From JAHEJB01 sp041748175 (GTDB lineage: Bacteria; Bacteroidota; Rhodothermia; Rhodothermales; Rubricoccaceae), in assembly GCA_041748175.1 (NCBI GenBank), contig JBGTDU010000127.1, positions 1 to 36,038 on the forward strand: a DNA stretch of 36,038 nucleotides, given 5' to 3'. The translations under genes were made by a program, and so were the position numbers. The notes beneath the pieces were generated by a model that had not been told where the DNA came from, ran no database searches, and saw only the letters and a list, made by a program, of their open reading frames with translations. The first letter of the stretch is position 1, and every line of letters begins with the position of its first letter. This document shows, in pieces, positions 8,856-16,822 of the stretch.

Positions 8856-9803
8856 TCAGGATGTCCAAGCATAGCCAAACGCAAAGGCAACGCCAATATG
8901 GAAGAGCAGGATGATCGCCATCACGATGGCGAGGGGAAGATGAAAGGTATGCCAGTAGCGAAAAAGGCGACCGAAGGGCTCGAGCAGTACGCGCTGTTGC
9001 GCTAGCCGCCTGTATTGTTTCCCCAGGTCGATCAGCCGATGACGGGCAGCGGGCTCGACGCCGGCCTCCGCAAGGACACGGCGAAGTTCTTTCGTATGCC
9101 GTCGTCCAGCCAGATCGAACCGAAGCGCCAGAATTAGTGAACGGAGGAGTCCGCGTGATTCGGAAGGGAATTCCAGTTGCGCCGCGGCCAGGGCCGCGGA
9201 TTCATGCGGGAGGGACGCTTGCAGTTCTCCGACGAGCGCTTCCTGCGAGGCTTCAATCTCCTGCATCGAATAAAACTGGCCGTTCAGCGATTTCGGAATC
9301 CTCACGTAAACGTAGCGCCCTACGACGCCGCTCAGCACCACGAGCACCATGCTCCAGAAGGCAATCGAAACCAGTCCGCCCACCTTAAACGAGGTGTGCA
9401 GCATCACGAGGAATGGCCCCAGCGTGCAAAGGAAGATGTGGAAGGACAGCCAGTGCCGGAGCTTTCCGAGACCTTGCAGCCGCCTCCATCGTTTGCGGAG
9501 CATATAGCTGAATACCCCAAACGCGATCATCGCCGTGCCTGCAATGGCGAGCGGATTGCCTACGCTACCAGTCGGTTTGAATAGCTCGTGGTCTGGGCTG
9601 TAAGGCCGATCGTGCAGCGGTAGTGCGTAATAGTTGAGGCCCCAAAACAGGAAATAACCCGCTATGGTTATCCACGTGAGTCCAAGCACGGCATGATAGA
9701 CGTGAACCCAGCGCTCGACGGACTTGCGAAAAGCTGGTGGTCGGGTTGGCCTCACGGCCGCCCGAGTGCGGGGCGGCGGTGCCAAATCATTGCTGGCGGG
9801 CAT
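8856..9803 (-). CDS. Di-heme b-type membrane cytochrome
   Basis: This 315-residue integral membrane protein has five predicted helices, at about residues 36-60, 83-103, 118-138, 144-168 and 284-311. Helix 3 carries H122 and H136 and helix 5 carries H288 and H302. Each pair is spaced H-x13-H, the spacing used to hold two stacked b hemes in bc-type cytochromes b. A charged segment of about 115 residues, probably outside the membrane, separates helices 4 and 5; I do not recognise it. It is first in the operon with the multiheme cytochromes. Likely role: quinol oxidation or quinone reduction coupled to the c-type chain. Family name uncertain. Confidence 0.7.
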   Translation of the reverse strand: MPASNDLAPPPRTRAAVRPTRPPAFRKSVERWVHVYHAVLGLTWITIAGYFLFWGLNYYALPLHDRPYSPDHELFKPTGSVGNPLAIAGTAMIAFGVFSYMLRKRWRRLQGLGKLRHWLSFHIFLCTLGPFLVMLHTSFKVGGLVSIAFWSMVLVVLSGVVGRYVYVRIPKSLNGQFYSMQEIEASQEALVGELQASLPHESAALAAAQLEFPSESRGLLRSLILALRFDLAGRRHTKELRRVLAEAGVEPAARHRLIDLGKQYRRLAQQRVLLEPFGRLFRYWHTFHLPLAIVMAIILLFHIGVAFAFGYAWTS

Positions 9804-9968
9804 TCTAAATTTTTATGATTGTCGGCATCGGAGAAACCAGGGGACGTTGCCGAAGATAGATTTTGGGAAATAATAGGCGCCCGGCCAGATGCATGGCTCG
9901 AAGCACAGCCACAAAACCGGCGATGGTGGTTGCCGACCTTATCACACGTGCGAAGTGGAACGAGCTCC

Positions 9969-10004
9969 TTGCGGAATGGCGACGGAACTCCACCCATTCC
10001 GCAA
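9969..10004. repeat. Perfect 11-bp inverted repeat in a divergent intergenic region
   Basis: TTGCGGAATGG (9969-9979) and its exact reverse complement CCATTCCGCAA (9994-10004) are separated by 14 bases. It lies in the 287-bp gap between the divergent cytochrome b gene and the lipoprotein gene, so it could be an operator for either, or part of a small mobile repeat. The 13-mer TTGCGGAATGGCG recurs exactly at 25727-25739. The rest of the gap (9804-10090) shows no supported gene. Confidence 0.6.
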
Positions 10005-10090
10005 ACGCGGTGCCGACTTTCTGGAGGTACGGAGCATCTGAACAGGACCGGCGTTTGCACCAACCGCTAGCATCTCGCCGGGAAAGCCAT

Positions 10091-11131
10091 ATGCCCTTTG
10101 TCACTCGCAATCGCGCCCGCGCATTCTCGATCGGGGTGGGGCTGGCTGTTGTTTTGGCCGGGTGTATCGGTGATGCTGAGCGTGGAAATCCATTGGATCC
10201 TCTTTCGGACAACTTTGAAAATTCCGGCGCTGTAGCCGGAACGGTAACCACTTTCTTTGCCCCGTTTGAGGGAATTGAGGGCGTACGTGTGAGTCTCACT
10301 TCTCTGGAGACGGGAGAGGAGCGTGCGGGAGTTACCGGCGTTGTCGGCCGCTTTTCGATCACTGGCGTCCCCGCGGGTACTTACCAGATAAAGACCGATG
10401 CTCAGGGATATGCGTCGTTCGCGGACACCGTCACGGTCGAAATTGGCCGACTCGTCGAGTTGGCCATTCCCATCAATGGGATCCCGACTGTGCAACTCAC
10501 AACGATCCACACTGAGAATCTGAACAGGTGGTTTCCTCAGGACCCCATCTTTCAACTGGTTGTAGAGGTTTCAGTGAGCGACCCGGATGGCCTTGGTGAC
10601 GTTAACGACGTGCGCCTGGCAGCGCCTTCGCTCGATTACTCGGACACGCTTCGGGTTGTTGATGGTGAGCCAGGCGTTTACCGCCGCGCGTTTGCCGAGG
10701 GCGAACTACCCGTACCCGCGCAGGAACTGCTCGGCCTGGCACTTCGGGTCGAAGCGACGGACAATCAAGGTGTGCAAGGAGCGAGTGCGACCGTGCAGAT
10801 CGTGCGCATTGTTGGGACGTTTCCGGATGATGACGTCCGACCAAGGGAAGGAGAGATTGTCGGACCGAATCCGACCTTGGTTTGGAGGCTAACCGAGCTT
10901 CCCTACAGCTTCTCACATCGCATAGACATCTCTTTCGTTCCTGTGCCGGGCCAGGAGATACTCTTCTCTCGCTATTCGGGAATAGCGCCCTCGGATACCA
11001 CACTCACGATACCGGATGCCCTGCCGACTGGTACCTACGCGTGGACCGTGAGCGTTGTGGATGACTTCGGCAACCTGAGCAGAACGCGGCCGCAGGGCTT
11101 CAACGTCGTTCCGACACGGCCGCAACACTAG
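10091..11131 (+). CDS. Lipoprotein with carboxypeptidase-regulatory-like domain
   Basis: A protein of about 346 residues. The ATG at 10091 is chosen because it starts a lipoprotein signal ending in LAGC; upstream in-frame codons give no sensible N-terminus. Residues 45-130 form a carboxypeptidase-regulatory-like beta-sandwich (GAVAGTVT...GVRVSLT...GRFSITGVPAGTYQI), common on Bacteroidota surface lipoproteins. Further beta-rich domains follow, including a segment with SVSDPDGLGDVNDV and a C-terminal Fn3/Ig-like part (SHRIDISFVPVPG...TYAWTVSVVDDFG). No enzyme motif is seen. It lies 30 bases before the sigma-54 activator, so cotranscription is likely. It may be an envelope sensor or scaffold for that system, which is inference. 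Confidence 0.7.
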   Translation: MPFVTRNRARAFSIGVGLAVVLAGCIGDAERGNPLDPLSDNFENSGAVAGTVTTFFAPFEGIEGVRVSLTSLETGEERAGVTGVVGRFSITGVPAGTYQIKTDAQGYASFADTVTVEIGRLVELAIPINGIPTVQLTTIHTENLNRWFPQDPIFQLVVEVSVSDPDGLGDVNDVRLAAPSLDYSDTLRVVDGEPGVYRRAFAEGELPVPAQELLGLALRVEATDNQGVQGASATVQIVRIVGTFPDDDVRPREGEIVGPNPTLVWRLTELPYSFSHRIDISFVPVPGQEILFSRYSGIAPSDTTLTIPDALPTGTYAWTVSVVDDFGNLSRTRPQGFNVVPTRPQH

Positions 11132-11161
11132 CCCGGGCATGCAATTCGCCTACCCCCCGTC

Positions 11162-12688
11162 ATGACCGAAATCCCTGATGTAGATCGAATGCTTCCCGAC
11201 GGAGACCTGCTCACGTCGCTGAACGCCCTCTCGGATATTGCTGCGACGATAAACTCTGTCCGTGATCCTGGCAAACTGCTCGAAACCGTGCTGGAGACGG
11301 CGATGCACTCGCTCGAGGCGGAGCGGGGTTTCATCTTCCTGGAAGACCGCGACGCCGAGACAGGTTTCGCCGTCCGAGCCCAGCGGAACTTCACGCAGGA
11401 CGAACTGGACGGCGTTGTCAACGAGGGCGGTGAGGGTTCGGGGAGCGTGGTGCGCTCGGTCCTGGCTTCCGGCGAGCCGGTGATCCTCTACGAAGCGGCC
11501 GCGGATGAGCGCTTTGGTTCCACTCAGAGTGTCGTGCTTCAGCAGATCCAATCCATCGTGGCCGTACCGCTTCGGTTGAAGGCGCGGCAGATTGGCGCGA
11601 TCTACCTCGATTCGGTTACCCGGAGAGGCCGGTTCACGCGTCAAAGCCTTCCGTTCCTGAAAGCCTTTGCGAACCAGGCAGCCGTCGCGTTGGAAAATGC
11701 GTCGTTCATGCAGTCGCTCCGCGATGAAAACCGGAGACTCAGAACCGAAGTTCAGCGCGTTCACGGATTCGATGGAATTATCGGCCAAAGTCCCCGAATG
11801 CGCGACGTCTTTGAAACCGTTGGCCGGGTCCTCGACACGGATGCTACCATCCTTCTCGGTGGTGAAAGCGGAACTGGCAAGGAGGTGATCGCTCGCGCCA
11901 TCCACTACAACGGTCAGCGGCGCGACAAGCCTTTCGTCGCAATTTTCTGCGGGTCCCTAGCCGACGAGCTCCTGGAAAGTGAGTTGTTCGGCCACAAGAG
12001 GGGCTCGTTTACAGGGGCCATCGCGGACAAGAAAGGTCTTTTTGAGATAGCCGACGGAGGCACGGTATTCCTTGATGAGGTCGGAGATCTCTCGGCCAAA
12101 CTGCAAACCTCCCTCCTCAGAGTGCTTCAGGAAGGCGAGATCAAGCGCGTTGGAGATACGAGCATCCGAAAAGTCGATGTCAGGATTATTTCGGCGAGCA
12201 ACAAAGATATTAAGGCAGAGATCGCCGTCCGCGCATTCCGCGAAGACCTCTATTACAGACTCAACACCATTGATATTGAGCTACCGCCATTGAGGCACCG
12301 GCGTGATGACATTCCTCTTCTGGCCGCACATTTTCTCGACCGTTATGCCACGGGCACGCGCGCTCATCTGCGGGGCTTCACGCCGGAAGCGGTGGACGCT
12401 TTGAAGCGGTACCGTTGGCCGGGCAACGTCCGCGAACTGGAGAACACGATTGAACGATCCGCCGTGTTGTCACGGGGCGAACTCATCGATGTCGCCGATC
12501 TTCGCTTGCCTGCTCAAGGTCCGGAAACCACCTTCGACCCGGGTTTGCCGATGAAGGAGGTAGAGCGCCGCCACGTTCAGCGGTCGTTGGAGCAGCACGA
12601 TGGAAACATTTCCGAAACGGCACGATCGCTTGGTGTTTCGCGGAGGTGGATTCATTACAGGCTGAAAGAATGGCAAGACGAGGTTTAG
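11162..12688 (+). CDS. Sigma-54-dependent activator, GAF-AAA+-Fis
   Basis: This 508-residue bacterial enhancer-binding protein has three parts. An N-terminal GAF sensory domain spans about residues 20-180 (AERGFIFLEDRD...IVAVPLRLKARQIGAIYLDS). A sigma-54 AAA+ domain spans about 200-425, with Walker A GESGTGKE, the sigma-54 contact loop as GSFTGA (usual form GAFTGA), Walker B GGTVFLDEV and the RWPGNVRELEN motif. A C-terminal Fis-type helix-turn-helix reads ISETARSLGVSRRWIHYRL. There is no receiver domain, so control is probably by a ligand or protein at the GAF domain, or by the kinase encoded next. A strong sigma-54 promoter lies 1.9 kb downstream, before the kelch gene, and is the obvious candidate target. 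Confidence 0.92.
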   Translation: MTEIPDVDRMLPDGDLLTSLNALSDIAATINSVRDPGKLLETVLETAMHSLEAERGFIFLEDRDAETGFAVRAQRNFTQDELDGVVNEGGEGSGSVVRSVLASGEPVILYEAAADERFGSTQSVVLQQIQSIVAVPLRLKARQIGAIYLDSVTRRGRFTRQSLPFLKAFANQAAVALENASFMQSLRDENRRLRTEVQRVHGFDGIIGQSPRMRDVFETVGRVLDTDATILLGGESGTGKEVIARAIHYNGQRRDKPFVAIFCGSLADELLESELFGHKRGSFTGAIADKKGLFEIADGGTVFLDEVGDLSAKLQTSLLRVLQEGEIKRVGDTSIRKVDVRIISASNKDIKAEIAVRAFREDLYYRLNTIDIELPPLRHRRDDIPLLAAHFLDRYATGTRAHLRGFTPEAVDALKRYRWPGNVRELENTIERSAVLSRGELIDVADLRLPAQGPETTFDPGLPMKEVERRHVQRSLEQHDGNISETARSLGVSRRWIHYRLKEWQDEV

Positions 12689-12845
12689 CAGGTTTCCGGG
12701 CAGTACCCTGCGTAACGTCGCGAAATAAATTGTCAGGTCGTGCGTAGAGCACGCATTCAACCGAACGGTCAGGCTCATTCCTGCTGAATCCACGATAGGA
12801 GGCGTACGCCCGTTCGCAGAGCTCGCGCGCGGCTCCACCACGGTT

Positions 12846-14552
12846 GTGTACAAGGGGTATGAGGAGGCGACGGGCAAAGCCGTGCTGCTTAAGGTGCTCA
12901 CGTTGGAAGCGGCAGAAGACCCGGTTCTGGTGGAGTGGTTTGAGCACGAAGCGGAGAGCGTCGCGGCCATCAGCCATCCAAATGTTGTCGCCCTGCACAA
13001 GGCCGGGCGAGACGAAAATGGCCGCCCCTATCTGGTCACGGAATACGTTGAAGGCGCTTCGCTTGAGGACGTACTGGCACAGCATGGTCCGCTTCCGCCG
13101 GAGCTCGTCGCTTATGTGGGCGCTGAAGTTGCCAACGGACTCACCGCCGCGCACCACGCAGGCATCATTCATCGCGACATCAAGCCCGCCAACGTCCTTT
13201 TGGGTGGAGATGGAACGGTAAAGCTTGCCGATTTCGGGCTCGCCTCTCGTTTGGTGGGCGCAGCTGGTGATGAACAGACGGCGGATGTTCGTGGAACGCC
13301 CGGATACCTCGCGCCGGAAACGGTTCTCGGTGAGGACGCGGGTCCAATGACTGACCTGTTTGCACTTGGGGCCACGCTCGTGGAGGCGCTGACGGGCCGC
13401 AAGGCGTTTCCGTCATCCGACGTTTCCGAGGCACTCGATTCTGCTCTGAATCACGACCCCCTGCCTTCGCTCCGAGCAGATCCGAGAATTCCAGCGGCTC
13501 TCAGGCTGGTCGTTGAGGCGTTGCTGCAGCCGGCCGCACCAGCTCGGCCAACAGCGGACGAGGCGACGACCGCCCTGGCAGAGTCCGCAAGGTGGGAGAG
13601 AGAAACGATCGGCGCGGAAATGCTGGCCGCGTTTATCGAGAACCCGGAACATTACCAGGCCCTTCGCCCCGTCTCGGGTACCGCTGAGGAGGTGCCTGCA
13701 AGGTGGGAATCCATCACCACGGAAGCGCAAGAGAAGAGATTCACCCCGTCGCTCCGTAGCCGGCGGCGTGCCGGTTTTGCCCTGATTCTTGTCGCAGGTG
13801 TTATGGCCACGGTGGCTTTACTTTATCTGCAGATGCGTCCGTTGCAGCCCACATCTACCGTGCTAGCCGGTTCGGATCGCGCCGATTCTCTCGTTGTCGA
13901 TTTTCAAGAGCGACCGGATGACTTTGCCGCAGGATTGTCGTCTGACGCACAAGATTCTGACGTTGGCGAATCGCGTCCTGCCGAATCAAGTTCAGCCATT
14001 GAGCCTGAACTTCCGCAAGCAGCCTCTGAAACAGACACGAACTCCGAGCCTGTCGTGGAAAGCTCGGAGGAACGACCGGCGAGCGGTTTTGAGAACCAGG
14101 CGACGGCGCTTCCTGGCCGCCTCACCGTGACAGCCCAGCCGTGGGCGGAGGTGTTTGTGGATAACCGTAAAGTGGGCGAAGGATCGCGCGTAGATCTCGA
14201 CCAGTTGGCAGCCGGTTCTCATGACGTCGTTTTGCGCAATCCCCGATTCCCCGATGTTCGCCGGACCATTCACATCAATCCGGGCACGGACGAGCAGCTG
14301 GCCGTTTCCCTCTGGGAACACATTGCACGGATTACGCTTCAGGTCCATCCCTGGGCAAACGTTGTTGTCGACGGCGAATCCATTGGGGCCGTCCCGCCCG
14401 AACGCGAACTAATTTTGAGTCCGGGTTCGCATACCATCGTCCTGACGCATCCTCAGCTCGGGACATGGCGCAGCACCGTTCAGGTAGCCGCGGGAGAGCG
14501 GCGAACACTTCCTTACAACCTGCCCAGTCTTCTTGGCCAGTCGGGTGATTGA
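12846..14552 (+). CDS. Transmembrane Ser/Thr protein kinase with PEGA domains
   Basis: A Hanks-type kinase with the catalytic Lys (VLLKVL), HRDIKPAN, DFG (LADFGLAS) and APE (YLAPETV) all present. A single transmembrane helix follows at about residues 308-326, then an acidic Ser/Glu-rich linker and two PEGA domains (LTVTAQPWAEVFVDN; ITLQVHPWANVVVDG). The kinase is therefore cytoplasmic and the PEGA part periplasmic. The only ordinary start codon in frame is the GTG given here, but it cuts the glycine-rich loop: the frame is open back to 12729 and encodes FAELARGSTTVVYK just upstream. An ATT at 12777 would give a natural N-terminus (PAESTIGG...). It sits between the sigma-54 activator and a sigma-54 promoter, so it may phosphorylate or modulate that activator (inference). 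Confidence 0.85.
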   Translation: MYKGYEEATGKAVLLKVLTLEAAEDPVLVEWFEHEAESVAAISHPNVVALHKAGRDENGRPYLVTEYVEGASLEDVLAQHGPLPPELVAYVGAEVANGLTAAHHAGIIHRDIKPANVLLGGDGTVKLADFGLASRLVGAAGDEQTADVRGTPGYLAPETVLGEDAGPMTDLFALGATLVEALTGRKAFPSSDVSEALDSALNHDPLPSLRADPRIPAALRLVVEALLQPAAPARPTADEATTALAESARWERETIGAEMLAAFIENPEHYQALRPVSGTAEEVPARWESITTEAQEKRFTPSLRSRRRAGFALILVAGVMATVALLYLQMRPLQPTSTVLAGSDRADSLVVDFQERPDDFAAGLSSDAQDSDVGESRPAESSSAIEPELPQAASETDTNSEPVVESSEERPASGFENQATALPGRLTVTAQPWAEVFVDNRKVGEGSRVDLDQLAAGSHDVVLRNPRFPDVRRTIHINPGTDEQLAVSLWEHIARITLQVHPWANVVVDGESIGAVPPERELILSPGSHTIVLTHPQLGTWRSTVQVAAGERRTLPYNLPSLLGQSGD

Positions 14553-14553
14553 C

Positions 14554-14570
14554 CGGCACGCGACTTGCGG
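14554..14570 (+). promoter_or_regulatory. Sigma-54 (-24/-12) promoter
   Basis: The sequence CGGCACGCGACTTGCGG matches the sigma-54 consensus TGGCACG-N4-TTGCW except for the first base and the last position. The invariant GG (14555-14556) and GC (14567-14568) are exactly 10 bases apart. Transcription would start near 14580, about 24 bases before the ATG at 14604. It begins two bases after the kinase stop codon. The nearby sigma-54 activator is the likely regulator. Confidence 0.7.
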
Positions 14571-14603
14571 AGCTTGATTCCGGCAAGTAGACTCGCATCC
14601 ACT

Positions 14604-15842
14604 ATGTATAGCGTTCGAAAAACCATCGCACTGTTCGTCTCGGCACTGATTCTGTCGGCCCCGCTTGTTGCGCAGCCGACCTGGGTGGAGGTTGTGCCGC
14701 TGCCGACTCCCCGAGCATTCCCGTCGGTCGCGGTGCTTGGCGGAGAGGTGTATGTGATGGGTGGCCGGAGCGCGGCCGGCGTCGCTCTTGATGTCGTGGA
14801 ACGCTACGACCCGTTGTCAAACTCGTGGTCGGACGTCGATCCCTTACGAGATGCCAGGTTTAACGCCTCAGCGACGGTATTTAACGGCCAGATTCTTTTG
14901 ACCGGTGGACGCGATGGGAGCGAACAGATAGATGATGTCGAGGTCTACGATCCGATTGAACAGCGGTGGGAGTCGTTCGACCACCTCCAGGATGAACGTG
15001 AAGGCCATGGCGTGTTTACGGTTGGCGGAGACGTGTATGTTTTCGGAGGCCTGGATGAAGCCCTTCAATATCGCGACGACGCGGAGGTCTACAACGAAGG
15101 GACTAGCAACTGGGACGACTACGGATTTTGGGTCCTTGACCAACCACGTGCAGCGTTCGGCGCTATTCCAGTTGGAGCGGACGGCGTGTTAATCTTCGGT
15201 GGTTTTGGGCCATTAGGACCCGTTGCCGAGGTGGAGCACTATGTGCCCAATCAGGCTGGCACACTTCGCGCATCGATGCCGACCCCGCGCGGTAGTCTCG
15301 CCGCAGCGCGTGTGGGTGAACTAGTGTTTGCGATTGGTGGACGGGATGCAGAGGGGGATATCATTGCACGCGTCGATGCCTACAATCCAAACTTGAACGA
15401 GTGGGATATGTGGCCCGACCTTCCCGATCCGCGCGAGGGCTCTGTGGCTGCGGGTGTGGGAGATGCCGTGTATGTGTTCGGCGGCCAGATGGACACTGGA
15501 GCGCTTATATCGTCCTCGCTAATGTTGAGTACGTCGACGGCGATTGATCCCACCTCGCCGGAAAGAACATTCGCGTTGGCGCAGACCGGACCCAATCCGT
15601 TTGTGGTCGCAACCACGATCTCGGTGACGACCGAGATACCCGGAGTTCTAGTAATCGCCGTTTACGACATGCTGGGGCGACGAGTCGCCACGTTGCACGA
15701 CGGGCAGCTTGCCGCTGGACGGACGGAATTTGTATGGTCGGGCACCGACGACGGAGGACGAACCCTCCCGGCAGGAGTATATGTTGTGTTCGCTACCGAT
15801 GGCCGACAGACGGCTGCGCGAGAAATCACGCGGTTGAGGTAG
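14604..15842 (+). CDS. Secreted kelch-repeat protein with T9SS sorting domain
   Basis: A protein of about 412 residues. The ATG at 14604 starts a signal peptide (MYSVRKTIALFVSALILSAP...VAQ). About six kelch motifs follow, each with a VYVMGG or VYVFGG-like strand, then E.YDP and W..., which predicts a beta-propeller. The C-terminal 85 residues are a T9SS-type domain (VYDMLGRRVATLHDGQLAAG... ending EITRLR), but the usual YPNPFNP is reduced to PNPFVV. Kelch propellers bind proteins or glycans; the ligand is unknown. It is the first gene after the sigma-54 promoter and is followed three bases later by the TPR/DUF5683 gene, so both probably form a sigma-54-controlled unit. Confidence 0.82.
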   Translation: MYSVRKTIALFVSALILSAPLVAQPTWVEVVPLPTPRAFPSVAVLGGEVYVMGGRSAAGVALDVVERYDPLSNSWSDVDPLRDARFNASATVFNGQILLTGGRDGSEQIDDVEVYDPIEQRWESFDHLQDEREGHGVFTVGGDVYVFGGLDEALQYRDDAEVYNEGTSNWDDYGFWVLDQPRAAFGAIPVGADGVLIFGGFGPLGPVAEVEHYVPNQAGTLRASMPTPRGSLAAARVGELVFAIGGRDAEGDIIARVDAYNPNLNEWDMWPDLPDPREGSVAAGVGDAVYVFGGQMDTGALISSSLMLSTSTAIDPTSPERTFALAQTGPNPFVVATTISVTTEIPGVLVIAVYDMLGRRVATLHDGQLAAGRTEFVWSGTDDGGRTLPAGVYVVFATDGRQTAAREITRLR

Positions 15843-15844
15843 CG

Positions 15845-16633
15845 ATGAAGTCCACACTCGGCTTTTTGGTCGGACTCCTACTGCTTTGGCCTTTGCATGG
15901 CATCGCGCAGCCTGGAGCGGACCCAACCATGCTGCTCAGTAGGGTCGAATCTGCCTACGAGAATCTGGAGTACGACGAAGCCGAGGCGTTGGCGCGTGCT
16001 GCCTTATCCCGTTTCGAAGCCTTCAACCCCGACCAGCTTATTCGCCTTCATACCACACTGGCACTCATCCTCTATGCGAAGGGGGAAGAGTTGGAGGCGG
16101 CCGAGCAATTTCGCGGAGCACTCACACTGAATCCGAATCTGCAATTGGATCCGCTGCTTGTGTCTCCGGTCACGGTCGCTTTTTTTGGAGAGACAAAGGC
16201 TGCGTTCGCCAGAGAACGAGAGACCGTGGAGACACCTAACCCGACGGTTCGGTATGTACAGGTACACGACCAGCGCCCGGCCGCAACGCTAAGGTCGGCC
16301 GTGGTGCCTGGGTGGGGACAGCGCTACAAAGGTGAAAGCACCAAAGGCTGGGTTATGACCGGTGTCTGGGCGGCGGCTCTAGGCGGGGCCGCAGCGGCGC
16401 ATTTCCAACGCCAGGATGCGCTCGATGCCTATCTCGCTGAATCAGATCCCGACCTCGTCGCGGACCGCTACGCTACATACAACACCTGGCACAAGGTCCG
16501 AGGTGGGCTTTTGGCTGGAGCGGCAGCCGTGTGGATTTTTTCGACGGTCGATGCCCTCGCTACAGGAGGGCTGTCTTCGTCGCTACGGGTTTCACCGACG
16601 CCGTCCGGGATTTCCGTCGGCTTTCGGTTCTGA
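15845..16633 (+). CDS. Secreted TPR protein with DUF5683-like C-terminus
   Basis: A protein of 262 residues starting at the ATG three bases after the kelch stop. The signal peptide is MKSTLGFLVGLLLLWPLHGIAQ. Residues 30-110 contain TPR-like helices (AYENLEYDEAEALARAAL; GEELEAAEQFRGALTLNP). A segment resembling DUF5683 follows: PGWGQRYKGESTKGW, two hydrophobic stretches (GVWAAALGGAAAAHF; GGLLAGAAAVWIFSTVDALA), and a final GISVGFRF. DUF5683 proteins are common in Bacteroidota and of unknown function, probably envelope-associated. It is expected to be cotranscribed with the kelch gene. Confidence 0.75.
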   Translation: MKSTLGFLVGLLLLWPLHGIAQPGADPTMLLSRVESAYENLEYDEAEALARAALSRFEAFNPDQLIRLHTTLALILYAKGEELEAAEQFRGALTLNPNLQLDPLLVSPVTVAFFGETKAAFARERETVETPNPTVRYVQVHDQRPAATLRSAVVPGWGQRYKGESTKGWVMTGVWAAALGGAAAAHFQRQDALDAYLAESDPDLVADRYATYNTWHKVRGGLLAGAAAVWIFSTVDALATGGLSSSLRVSPTPSGISVGFRF

Positions 16634-16716
16634 GCTAGAGGGTGTGCAGCGGTTGCACAGACCTTGCATCTGGTGCGCGAGTCGCTAAAGGGGCGCGCCA
16701 ATCATTGATTCAAAAC

Positions 16717-16739
16717 GGCCCAAATGTCCGAATTGGGCC
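16717..16739. repeat. Intergenic hairpin
   Basis: GGCCCAA and TTGGGCC (7 bp, 9-base loop) lie in the gap between the DUF5683 gene and the DUF5666 lipoprotein gene. No T-run follows, so it is not a standard intrinsic terminator. It could be an operator or a weak transcript-end hairpin. Confidence 0.35.
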
Positions 16740-16822
16740 ACCTCTGGACTGTGTGGGATATGGCACCTCGTTTGAAATAGAAAGGAAGCAAACCCCATTC
16801 TTCCATTCATTTCAGTTCGACC

